DNA of 64,000 nucleotides from Paraspadella gotoi (Eukaryota; Chaetognatha): assembly GCA_051294375.1 (NCBI GenBank), contig CM119269.1, forward strand, positions 19,205,422 through 19,269,421. The letters run 5' to 3'. Under the pieces are notes generated by a model, which was given only the letters and a program-made list of their open reading frames with translations, was not told the origin of the DNA and made no database searches. Position numbers and translations under genes: made by a program. This document shows, in pieces, positions 26,630-37,725 of the stretch. Numbering within the stretch: the first letter of the stretch is position 1; each line of letters begins with the position of its first letter.

Positions 26630-29600
26630 CCTGCAAATCCATCTCCTCAAAGACGAGACACACGAGATGCAGGTTGAGCGGATTTCCCACGAAGTCGACG
26701 AGGAGGAGGTCGTTCTCGATCCCGTCCACGACGATGTCCGCCTTGAAGGACTTCTTGGCGATGTTCTTGAAGTAGGACTTGGTCAGGGATCGGATCTCGT
26801 CGATGTGGTTCCCGATGAGGATGTAGAGATTGTTCATGTAGTACCAGAGCGGACGAGTCGCGCGGAGATGGCCTGGTTGGAAATGGAACAGGTTTGGGAG
26901 TGGTTCATGTATAATCTAGTTCAACTCGTTCTATCCTATTGCGGCCCACCGATTTCTGGTCTCATCTAACCCCATCCCATACGAATCTCAGATCCTTATC
27001 CTGACCCGTGATGATCCAATCGGCCTTAGATAGAAAGACCCCATCCCAGCCTTTCCACTCCACGCTCTTGACGAGGCTGTCCTTGAAGGGACTTCCCTCG
27101 GGCAGTTCGTGGAATCCGTCGATGACGAGGAGCACGCTCTCTTCGTTCTTCTCCAAACAGTCCTTCAGCTGATCTTTGGAGATGAAGCAGAGGTTCTCGC
27201 TGGTTTGAGAGGAGGAGGTGCTTCCTGAGCAAAATTCAGGAGAGGTTCGGTTAACATGCCAGTAAAAGAAGACGTTTAAATTACTGGGATTAAAGAAAAA
27301 ATTTAAGAAAAAATGCACCCATGTTTTGTGTGAATATGCAAGAAATATGTATTTTTACAATCAATGCAGGTGTGACCAAAATAAAATGTACAACGACTTA
27401 TGACGACGGTAGCTGCTCAAAAAATAAAAAGAAAAAGAAAAAGAAAAAAGAAAAAAAAAACCGCCCAAAATACTTACCAGTTTCCACCCAATCAACAACC
27501 TCATTTCCCACCTGAGCTGTAGATGTACCCGTCCGGGAAGTAAACCTCCCAAATGGCGTCCAATACTGAATCGAAGGAGAAGACGTATCGCGCTTCGAGG
27601 AGAAAGACGAAGTCGTACTCCCAGAGACGACTAGGGTCACGCTCGCTGCAACGCTTCCCTGTCATATTTTTGTTTATTAGAATGTAAACCTAATTTTTTT
27701 TTATTCAATTGTTGTTTGTCTGTCTGCCCGCCCGTCTGTAAGTCTCTCTGTCTGTCTGTCCCTCTCACCCAAACACTTTCTCCTCTCGAATCCATTCCTC
27801 TCCATGACGTCGGCGGTGTCCCGGGCCAGCGTCACGTCCGCCCACTCGTGCGCCACCTTCCGGCAAAAAGTGGACTTTCCGGCTCCAGGATCCGCCTCGA
27901 CGGCCACGTGGGTCCAGACGGTCTCGGGGTCGAAGAGCTTGTCGAGGCCGAGGGCGCGGGGTTTGGAGTCGACGATCGGGGTTGGCTTGGAGGTGTCGTC
28001 GTCGTCTTCGCACTCGAGCTCGCGTTTAAAGTTCTAAAGATGAGAGAGAAGAAGAAGCGAGGGGAAATGGAGATGGAGGATGTGATCGGGGAGAGATGTT
28101 GAGGATGAAAGGGAGAACAAAAAAGTGAGACTTGACGGGCGTGAGTCTGTGACTTCGACTTGACTGTTTTTTTTTTGTGGTTTTTTTCCATCTCTTTTGC
28201 TCATACTTCTGTCGCCACCCCTTACCTGCACGTTGTGCAACGTCCCCATGTAGAGCGACATCGGAACGGAGAAATTTAGCCATGGCACCGGACCTTCGAT
28301 GACGCTCAACTGGGAGATGTAGGTCGACTGCAGTTGATCCCTGACCAGTAGAGTCAGAATCTCCAGGTCGTTCTCCACATAGGGGCCGGCGTTGGAAGGA
28401 CTGGCGCCGCGACTGCCGGCCGAAGCGGCGCCGGCGTCACCGTCTTCGGTGTTTCGCCTCGATCGCTGCGTGCGCGAGCGCCGCTCATTCTCCATCGAGC
28501 GGAGATCCTCCAACGCTTCGTGGAGATCGGAAGGGTCGCTATAGATGCAGTCGATATCAGGGTCGTCGTCGTCTTCGTCGAGGTCGTCCGTTTCCTCGAC
28601 GTCGTCGGCGTCTTCGGCAACGGTTTCAGTTTGGCCCGTCGCGTCCGCGTCCGTAGATTCGCCTTCTTCGTCGTCGTTCGTGTCGTCGTCAACCTCGTCG
28701 TCGTCGTCGTCGGCGGCGTCATTTTCAAAACCAGTCGCCCAGGGGTTAATGGGTTCTTCGTAATAGTTGTCGTTTTCGCCATCGTCCGGGTTTTCGCCGT
28801 CGTCGTCATCGTCGTCTTTTTCGTTCCCTTTCGTACTGGAAAATCTCCCTGCTCCGCCGCTGCTTTTCTCTTCTTCCTCTTCCTCGTCAAAGTTAGTCCC
28901 CGTGTTCCATGAAAATTGCATTTCCCAAGATCCGCTTCTTCTTCCTCCTGCTCCTCCTTCTCCCTCTTCCCCTTCTCCTCCACCTTCTCCCTCTCTCGAT
29001 CCTCTGTGTATCCACTGATTGTACTCTTGAGTCGCGGCTTCTGCCTCCTCTCCCCCTCCCTCGCCCCCCCTTCCTCCCCCCCTTCTTCGCTCCGGTAAAG
29101 AGAATCGTCGTCGTCGTCGTCGTCGTTGTCGCCGGTGTTTGCTGCCGCAGCTTAAAGCCGCTTCAGCCGCCTCCGCCGCTTCAACCTCCACCAACATCTC
29201 TCCGCGGGCGATTCGGTCAAAGTTCCATTCACTGGCGCAAATGTCGTCGTCGTCGTGTTTGACGTCTTCTTTAGAAATATCGAGGATCTGTTGAAATGTA
29301 TGAATATAATTTAAAACATTAAGTTATGAAATTGTATATATTCGGAACATTTATTCTTCGCTCCAACCGACCCAAAACCCAATCTTAAATACATCAACGT
29401 TCCTCCATGCACCACCTGATCAATATCCTCGTCCGCCTCGGAACATTCGCGCCTGACGACCTCGAGGCCGGCGTCTTCCTCCTCGTCGTCGTCTTCCCGA
29501 AAAGAGACGAGCTGCCAAGTTTCCCCCTCCTCCCTCTCCCCCTCTTCCTCCTTAGCCTCTCTCACTTCCGCTACTTTGTTCCGGTTGAGCGTCACGACGT

Positions 29601-29640
29601 AACTGACGATGGTCTCCTCGTTGCTCGGTTCACCGTTCAT
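21636..29640 (-). CDS. NACHT-LRR (NLR-type) innate immune receptor
   Basis: Fifteen exons on the minus strand (about 1,340 residues): 29416-29640, 28226-29287, 27769-28033, 27512-27658, 27006-27224, 26631-26872, 26112-26294, 25289-25471, 24431-24637, 24155-24295, 23890-24060, 22944-23134, 22510-22747, 22056-22247, 21636-21992. Residues 1-430 are Glu/Asp- and Gly/Arg-rich low complexity. Then comes a NACHT NTPase with P-loop ADPGAGKST, sensor-side YDFVFLLEAR, Walker B VLLVIDGFHE and a winged-helix-type FSFSHKMFQQFLAAQHFI. The C-terminus is leucine-rich repeats of NLR type (LKLLDLSSNRLAD, LEHLDLSDNAVY, VRFLDLSANQF). The family senses cytosolic danger or microbial signals and oligomerises on nucleotide binding. 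No CARD, PYD, death or TIR domain is visible. The start Met at 29640 follows out-of-frame stops. The gene lies inside host intron 19. Confidence 0.85.
24700..24850 (-). mobile_element. tRNA-derived SINE fragment, apparently dimeric
   Basis: Read on the minus strand, this GC-rich insertion in an NLR intron has a tRNA-like unit ending in a B-box-like GGTTCCAGGCC. A second unit follows at once, with an A-box-like GGTGGCCGCCTAGCAGTTAA and a second B-box-like GATTCGAAGCTC. The intervening CGCCTCCCAACCCAAAGGTC resembles an anticodon arm. Two RNA polymerase III-type heads in tandem suggest a dimeric SINE. No target-site duplication was identified. Confidence 0.5.
24950..25260 (-). repeat. Dispersed repeat with hammerhead-like core, copy B
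   Basis: The minus strand at about 24995-25028 reads CTGATGAAG, a hairpin with stem GACTC/GAGTC, then GAAACATGTC. Upstream ACG can pair with downstream CGT (stem I position), and the cleavage-type triplet GTC is present. The flanks match copy A (TTTGTG stretch, GA tract at 25070-25122, AATACATTATG, TAAACTAA). It lies in an NLR intron. Confidence 0.6.
26576..26629. repeat. (ATC)n microsatellite at an NLR splice donor
   Basis: About 18 ATC units lie directly beside the minus-strand donor of the NLR exon 26631-26872. Length change here could affect splicing of the NACHT region (inference). Confidence 0.95.
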
Positions 29641-29731
29641 AGTCCATGGTTTTCACGCCGTGAACGTTGGGGCAAAGGGTATCGCGCAACGTGACCACGC
29701 GTCCAAGTGGCCAAAAAATTGAAAAGGTGGA

Positions 29732-29800
29732 GATTTTAAGACTAAGCTTTTAGGATTTGGTTTGTTTTTTTTTTTTTTTTTTGGTTCGTGGTTGACGTCA
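29732..29800. promoter_or_regulatory. Upstream region of the NLR gene with a full CRE
   Basis: Just upstream of the NLR start codon, TGACGTCA, the palindromic CREB/ATF site, lies at 29793-29800. The 16-mer AGATTTTAAGACTAAG at 29732-29747 is identical to part of the foldback cassette at 48283-48377. A regulatory role is inferred from position. Confidence 0.35.
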
Positions 29801-30185
29801 GATTTTTTTAGAATTTTCTCGGCAGTTTTTGTTTTTTTAGATATTTATTTGTACGATATTTTTGGGTTTTTTTTTTGGGGGGGGGGAAAGAGAGTTTGAA
29901 TCACAGATAAATATCAAATTTATTCAAATAGCCGCGTTTTTTTGTACTAATCCAATTACACTATGACTTAAAGAAAAAAAAAAGCAGATCGCAATGAAAA
30001 CTATGGATTTATCTGCAAAAAAAAAAGAATGGAAACAAAATAAATTAGTATTCTAAAAAAATTGTAAACGTGGGGTTATTTAAAAACAGTTCCACAATGA
30101 AGCTGAAATTTTCAGATTTGTCATTATTTTTCAAAATCTTCGGCTCTTAAAAGGACCAAGACCAAGCCGAGCCCTTTATTTCCAC

Positions 30186-33100
30186 TCACGACAAGATTGA
30201 GGCGGCCTCTTTGGTCCCAAAAACGAGGCGACATCCCGCGGGAATCTGCTCGTCCAGGTCTGCCTCGATAGAGGCCACGCTTGGGCCGATGTCCTTCAGA
30301 CGCGTGATCTTCTTCAATTCTTCCTTCAACGAAGGGTTGTTTTTAGCGACCTGGTCAAGGAAAGAGTTGTTGATGTTGTGGTTGTGCAGATTTTTAGCTG
30401 TTCACACAGTAATCATGTGCAATATGAGTACCTTACGCTTATATACGTAAAAGTCTTCAACTTTTTTGAAACCTCAGTTAAGAACAAAATTTCGAACGAA
30501 TCAATGAATGATCACTTTATTCACCTTATTCACCCTCGGTGAAAGTGATCCGCTTTGGCTTTGAGAACTTACCATTTCCGCCTGAGTCTGCATGTCTTCG
30601 ATCTTTTTCGCCATCGGAAGAAATTTCTTCATTTTCGTCATCCGAGTTAAGGTGTCAAGACTTAAAGGAAAATTAAGGTATGTACTCTACTAGTACTAGT
30701 ATCGTTATAAGCGTTAACAATAAATAAAGTATAGGTACGTATGTACAAATACAATGTATAAAGTGGGATTAAATTAAAACTGAAGAACTTAAAAAAGTCT
30801 TAGAAAAGTTTTTGTATCCCCCCCACCTGACTACAACTGCTTCGTGCGCCGACTTGACCCCCATGAAATAAGCCTTCACCATCGCCGCCAAATCTTTTTT
30901 CCCGCCCAAACAGTCGGCCAGAGTGAAGTAAATGGCCGCCAGGCCGAGGGGGTCGCAGGCGGTGAGAGAAGCTGCGTTCGTTTCGACCACCGTCAGGCAT
31001 TCCTCGATCGCCTGGGAACGGAAGGAAATAGAATTGTCTATCGTCGATCAGTGCAGCAAGCTCGACTATACTTGCCCAGCTAACATGTTCTTTGATCACC
31101 TTGTCGAACAGCGGCATGGCTTCTCCCTGATCCAACCCCACGGTGTCCATCTTGAATCCGTTGGCCCTGACGAAGGCGGACTGAGCTTCGGCGACCAGCT
31201 TCTCCTGCGTCGGCTCCAGCGGCCCGTCGAGGGACTGTAGGCTCATTTGCTGAAGGTGGCGTCGGCGGTCGGGGAGACCTTTGAACGGGTGGATGGAGGA
31301 CAAGATTTCGAGGGACAAAGTTGGGAGGCTTTCAGAGACAAGAGTTTAAGGAAATTAGAGGAAAAGAAAATAGAATGAAGGACAAAGATTTGTCGCGATT
31401 GAAGATAATGACGAGATCTTGATGTTAGAACAAGATATTAAAAGATAAAGAAAATATTTAATCAAGAAACGGGATTTTCAAAAAAATTAGCTAAAAACTG
31501 ATAAGGAATTTATTTCTTTTATTCAGTTAATTTCCCAACAATGACAACAACAAACTTTTTTTTATCTCCTTATACTGACAAAAAGAAAAGAGAATTTTCT
31601 CTCCTTGTCTTTCTCAGACTCGGTATCGCCATTGAAAACAAAAGGTCAGCGGCCGTTGAATGACAACGGACATGAACGAATTAAGTGAAAAAAATAAATT
31701 GACAAAGAAAATCTGAAAAAAATTTAAAAACAAAATCGCAAAAGTTATAACAATAGGAAGAAGAGAAAGAAAAAGATAATGAAATAAAATGAACAAAACG
31801 TGATTGTCACGTGAAACTCTTCAAGAAAAAGAGGCGGCTGCGGGACGTCACGATTGGCACGTGCGAAGAGCAATTGCGTTGTGTTCAAGAAAATTGTATT
31901 TTCATAAAGCAAAATTAAAGCACGAATAACGTAAAGATAGATTATGAACTTAAATATTTCCTAATTCTGAAGATTATAATATATTTTCCTCTCTCTCTCT
32001 TTAGTTCACGAAATCGCTGACGATATTATTTTATTCTTTTATTCTTCTTAATCACATAACACAAAGCCTGATTTTCTAGAAAGTCCTCCAGGTTAACGCC
32101 CTGTTACTTTCTTTGTTCGCTTATCTCGTGCATATTACCTATAAATTGTCTAACCTTTGACTTAATCTATTTTGTCTATTTTGTATTAAAATTATTTTTT
32201 ATACAAAGTATTTTATGTCGTTCTCGTTTTCTTCTTTCTGCCGAACGTGGCTCGTCTTCCCATTTCCGTTTTCCTCCTCTTGTTTCATTCCGTTTTTCTT
32301 TAGCGAGTTCAATTTATTCTCTTTACTTTTCTTTTCTTTACTTTTCTTTTCTTTTGTTATCTATTCCCTTCTCTTCCGTCGCTTATTCATTTTCTCGTCT
32401 TATATGGATTCCTTGTTTATAAACAAAGCTTGCTTTAAATTACCCAATGACAATGAGTGACTTTGATTGATTTATTGATTGATTGATTTATTTATTGATT
32501 GATTGATTTAATATATTTGATGTGTTGACTGTTTTTAACTCACACTGAATTCCTGCCATAGCGGTGACGAGGGGTAGCCCCGACGCCACGTCCCTGACGG
32601 CGGTGACGACTGCCACGCCACCGATCGTCCCCCAGGTGACATTGGGGCGGTCAGAGTGACGCAAGAGCGCGGGGACGGGCCAGAGACCGAGCTGTCCGAG
32701 AGAAGTTGAATCGCCGTCACCTGTGGATGGAAAAAAAAAGATAAGGAACAACAAATGAAAAAGATAAATAAAGATGATGGTATGGCAACAGCCGGGTTAA
32801 CTGTGATGCCCTTTGGGATGCGGCATCTCACTGTTGGCTATGGGGGCTTCCGATCCTCAGTGACGCCGCCAGTCGCTGGCGCGGTTACCCTAGGATGGTC
32901 TCGCTTTGCCAACGCAGAGGGAATCGTTAGGACTGTGGATGGAACACTACGCCTGGGATGGTGTGTTCCCCCTCTGAGCCAATGGATTTGGCTGAAGGAT
33001 GGTGGACTTGAGGCGTTGTGAATATACCGTCACAATGGGTTTTTTTCGCTTTTTGATGTTCCTATAATTTTAAATCAGTCGGGCTTCATATTTTGTAATT

Positions 33101-35192
33101 TTGTTTTGGGTTTTCATTTCTATTATTTTTTTTTATTACAATCATTTAAAAGCTTTCCTTAAAAAATGGAAAAATGAAAAGAAATTCTGTCGCTGTTTAT
33201 TACAAAGGAATTCTCACGAACCAATAGTCGGGCAAGATAGCTTATTTATTAAATGAATGGATAATTTTTATATTGCTTTTACCAATTTCATAATAAATTT
33301 GGAATTTAAAAAAAAAATTGGAGAAGAGGAAAATTTCTAAGGACTAAAAAAAAGCGCAATTAAAATGAGAGTATGGAGATTGAACAAGCAGTTGAAATTT
33401 CAACAATCTCATCAATCTTTGTGACCTTTACGTTTGAATTAAAAAAATGATCCGGATGTTTTTTTCCTACTTATATTTTTTTTAAAGTCTCTTTTAATTA
33501 CAGTGAACTTTTCCCTCCTTCGGCGTCGAAGCGAAATATAATGCGAAACATCCTCAGAAATATGTCATCTGTTTCTTTTGTTGTTTTTTTTTAAACACAT
33601 TTGTTAGGGATGTTTTAAAAGTTGCTAGGACTTAGTTTCTGTGTGTAGCTTATTCGATGATCATCAATATTCTTAAAAAAAAACAAAAAACCAAAAAACA
33701 AAAAAACAAATAGTCTCCAGTGCGAGCGAATCTAACGAACAGTATTGCGTCTATATATCGTTGGAGTTCGGTTTGAAGTTTCCGGCGAAAAAAAAATCGA
33801 TTCTACGAGGTTTTACAAAAGTGAAGAAAAAATTTCACGAACGATATTCGCACAAGAAAAGTTCTTTTCTTATTCCGACCGCCTTAAAAAAAAGAATGAA
33901 GAACTACGCCTGGTTTGTTGAGTCCGACGATAAACGCAAGGAGACGAGATCGTTTTTTTTTTTTCATTTAACCGCCTATTTTTTTAAATATTTTATCAAT
34001 TTTTTGATATAATTGATATAATAAAGTTATTACAATTATTTGTCATTCTAACAAATGTATGTTTGATTTTTCCTGTAACTTTTTTAAATTTATGCTATTA
34101 TTAAATATAAAAATACTACTACAAATAATATTTCACGGGGAAAGCGCTAGGTTGAAGATACGCAATTTAAGCGCTTGCTATATCCTTAACTCTTTTTTTT
34201 TCTCTCCCTTCATCTGGAGGTGAAAGTCTGAAGGATCAGCGGATTCGATCTCTCTCTCTCTCTCTCTCTCTCTCTTTGAAATTCGCAATCCTGATCGAAT
34301 CTTACAACCAGTGATGGTGGTGGCGTGGCGCGGGTGAAGGGGCGTTGTGGTCGACCGGACGACGGTCGACTGGGAGTTTGGTTACCGGAAAATGGTAGAA
34401 CGGATGGTGGTCGGCTGGGTGGTGCCCAAGATCCGATTTAACGACTCCATGAATTAATTGGGTTGTTTGTTTTCATTCGCCGACGAAATAAATTTTTTCC
34501 CCTTTTTTTTTTCTAAAATTATAATTTTCAGAATCAAATTCGAATTTTTGTTGCGTATGAATTTGGTGTTTTCTTTTTCGCGCAATAAATCATTTTCCCC
34601 CTAAATTCATTCATTTTTCATTAACAAATAGTTTTTCCTAAAATGTTAAGAATAGGCAATCTTCCGGACGGTTAAATAAAATTTTTTGTTCGTATCTATT
34701 CGATTTTTTTTACTGGCCCACAAATTATTTCTGGATACACAAATCAGGCCCCCACCCGCGAGAAAAATCTCTCGTTTCATTTAATAGTTGTCGTTGTGGT
34801 TGTTGTTGTTATCACTGATTAGAAATAAAGGGTTCGCGATAGGATAGCGATGCGATGCCTCCTGATGATGTGGACTTTTCTGTCTGATTTTGTAAGTTAA
34901 GTTCATAAGACTTTTTAAAACTCCTTCCCATTTGACCTATCCCCAAATTTGGTCCCTTTGTCGATAACAACGCTGCCCCCCCCTCTTTTTGACTCCATTA
35001 CTGACCCGTTTGCGTCATGGTCTTTTTGTATCGATCGTCAAACGTCGTCGCCAACGAAGTCGTTTGTCGCTGAAGACTCTTCAACGTCTCCGTCAAAATA
35101 GAGGCGAGGCGACGTCCTTGTTCTTCTCCATCCGGGGATCCTGAAAGTGGTGGAAGAGAAAATGAAGGGAAGACTCTCTCTCTCCTCTCTCC

Positions 35193-35232
<40 letters not shown>

Positions 35233-37230
35233 TCTCTCTCTCTCTCACACACACCTTCGAACGTTTTAATGGGCGTGTCCGTCACTCCAGTCTTCGCCTC
35301 TGCACGAATCTGCGTCACCGGAAGTTGATCGTAGAGAAAAGGGAGGAAAGAGGGAAGGCGACGAAATGCCTGGATGGAGGAAAAGAAAGCTATTGATTTC
35401 TCACTCTAGTATGTTAAAAGCATCTCCAAGAGCCATTCATTCATGAATAATGTTTTTTTGTTAAATTGTGGCGACTTACCATGATAAGCACTTTCCAATN
35501 NNNNNNNNNATATCTTTTCTTGTCATTTCAGCCCTCGCGGCTTTCAACATGGCGATCAAAACCGCATTGTATTCATCATTTCTTTCATCAGGATGAGTCT
35601 CTTCTTTCCCTTTTTTCCCCTCTTTTTCTCTCTATCCTCCTTTTCCTTTTTCACTTTCCCCCTTTCCTTCTTTCCCAATCCTCACCTGCCCGATCTTCGG
35701 CGTCTTCCCTTCCTCCACCAACTTCCCCTTCCTCCCCAGCAGCCGCAACGCCCTCTCCTCGAGAGGATCGTCCAAGACTCTGGCCAAGACTCTCTTGGGG
35801 AAGTCCACGTGAGCGTCGACGGCGGAGGCGGAGGAGGAAGAGGAGGAGGTGGCGGGGATGTAGTGGACGGAGCGTTGGACGCAGAGGATATCGCCTCGAG
35901 AGATGTCGGCTGAAGAAGATAAAATTTGGGTTGAGTCAGAGATGGCAGAACTAGGTTGTGGCGAACATCGGCCGTTTTCAGTGTCGACATATTCCATGTC
36001 TTTTCTTCCTGCCATAAGCAGCTGTTAGTCTACCTACCACGAAAAATCTGTCTGGCCTACTGACCAGAAACTCTATGCGCAATCAAACAATATCATAATC
36101 ACTACCATCCCCACCCTTTCATCACTCACCGTTGGCCACGAGCCCCAGCCCCGTGCCGTCCACATCTCCCAGCCCTAGCTTAGGGCTGAGCCACTCTACG
36201 CACTCCCATTCGGTCGTGGGATCCTTCAGCGCCGCACGCAGCGCCGCCGCCCAGTCGTGCCGACCCGAGGCTTCGCTCAGCGCCGAACGGAGGCGCCGCA
36301 CTTCCGGTTTCTTCATGCGGGACTCGAAGGCGGCAAGAACGGAGGCGGCGGATGAGGAGGAGGTGGAGTTTGAAGTGGAGAGATGGACGAGGGAGAGAGC
36401 GAGGCGGAAGGCCGCTTTGGTGCGGGAATCTGGGGATGTCGCCAGATGTTATTTTTTATTGCGACTGCTATTTTTGTGAATGGGTGTTAAAAACTTTCTG
36501 ATCATTTTTCCTCTTACAGAATCATTTTCGTTTATGCTCTTTCTTACGGCACTTCCATATCCTGACTTGCCATTTCTCTCGCCTCATCTTTTCTTATTCC
36601 ATTCGCTCCTCGGCCCCCCACCCAGCGCTTACCCTCGTCCTTCAAGAACAGCAGCGCCTGCGCCGCCGAATTCGCTGCGGCGTCGAAGCGTCTCGTCTTG
36701 ACGCAGCAGAGTGCGACGTTGTTCAAGACGTTGCCGACGAGTTTGAAGTCGTCTGGAAAGTCGGCCACGACGTCGACGACGAGATCCGGGAAGGGGACGA
36801 CCGAAGGGTCGTCTCCACCTTTTCTCGCGTCGACGATCTTCTTCAACAGCATCGCCGCCTCTTCGTCCGTCCCATCCTTTTCCAAATAATTGCGTAGCAG
36901 AATCTCCGCGGCGTCAGCGGCACCTATTTTCGACGCCGCCGTCGCATAGGTCGACGCCGCTTCGAAGTAGTTAGGTTTCAGTCTTAGGACGAAGGACGAG
37001 AGCGCCGCGGCTCGACTCGCGTCGCCGGTATCTAGAAACCACGCCGCTCGCGCCGCCAAGGCCGCGATGGCTTCGCGATCCATCGTTTCCAGTCCGGCGT
37101 CGTATGCTTTGACCGCAGCGGCGTACCGACCGGCGCCGAAAAGTTTTTTGGCCGCCTCATTGGCGTCGGCAAGGGAAGCGAGATCCGGCAGAGGTGGCGA
37201 AGGTGGTTCGGGGTTAGAAGTCATTTTCAA
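30186..37230 (-). CDS. TPR- and SET-domain protein (SMYD-like, no MYND finger seen)
   Basis: Minus-strand gene, exons: 36633-37230, 36130-36429, 35686-35909, about 35480-35565 (interrupted by a 10-N gap), 35255-35369, 35006-35140, 32546-32720, 31100-31328, 30827-31011, 30573-30660, 30186-30350; about 760 residues. The N-terminal TPR region has AKKLFGAGRYAAAVKAYDAG and NNVALCCVKTRRFDAAANSA. The SET N-part has DGTGLGLVANADISRGDIL. The SET C-part has LRHSDRPNV, then VVTAVRDVASGLPL. A helical C-terminal region of TPR type follows. The order resembles SMYD4-like lysine methyltransferases, but the cysteine-rich MYND finger is absent and the SET NHSC motif reads RHSD, so catalytic activity is doubtful. 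The N gap prevents exact definition of the fourth exon. The start MKMTSN follows no longer in-frame extension. Confidence 0.72.
32790..33015. repeat. GC-rich insertion of unknown type in a SET/TPR intron
   Basis: About 225 bp of GC-rich sequence with sharp edges against AT-rich intron, and an open plus-strand frame of 88 residues without a known domain. It could be a SINE body or another mobile fragment. No tRNA boxes are evident. Confidence 0.3.
33233..33293. repeat. Dispersed repeat shared with 54867-54927
   Basis: About 61 bp match 54867-54927 with roughly four mismatches (shared word GAATGGATAATTTTTATATT). One copy is in the SET/TPR intron, the other in the duplicated 3' block. The core is AT-rich and no coding content is seen. 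Confidence 0.6.
35500..35509. other. Assembly gap (10 N)
   Basis: Falls inside or at the edge of an exon of the SET/TPR gene, so that exon's length and phase cannot be fixed. Confidence 0.99.
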
Positions 37231-37725
37231 AAAAAATTGATTTTCTAGAATAAATTAGGAATTAGCATAGTTATAAAAAAAAATGAAAGAGCCAAACCAA
37301 ACCACAAATATTTGCCCTATTTTGATATAAAAATGTTGGAATGACCCCAAAGATGCTAGTGTCATTGCATATTATTTAGTATATAAGCCTTTTTCAACTT
37401 TCTTTTTCGACCAAAAGTATTTTTTCGGAATATCGAAATCTCTCCGCCAGATTTGAAACTCGGTTTTCTCGACATTTAATATAAGTTCTTGCTGGCATGG
37501 AAGCTTTAAAAACAAGACGAATAACACACAGAAGCTGTAATTTCAGCTTGTGATGGGATATGTATTTATTTGTCAAAAAAATGTGAATAATTTTTAACTG
37601 CAGCAAATTTGCCAACGTTTAAAACTGAGGGCGATTGAAGACGGCGAAGACAAAGATGACCACAACTGCCTTTACTACGATTGATGCTAACTCCTCGTTC
37701 TTAATCTACGTCAGTCGTCGTCGCA

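Noticed and set aside
33761-34012. Lys-rich plus-strand reading frame of 83 codons in a SET/TPR intron
   Set aside because: AT-rich, ends in Phe/Tyr runs typical of T-rich DNA, and has no domain or exon context.
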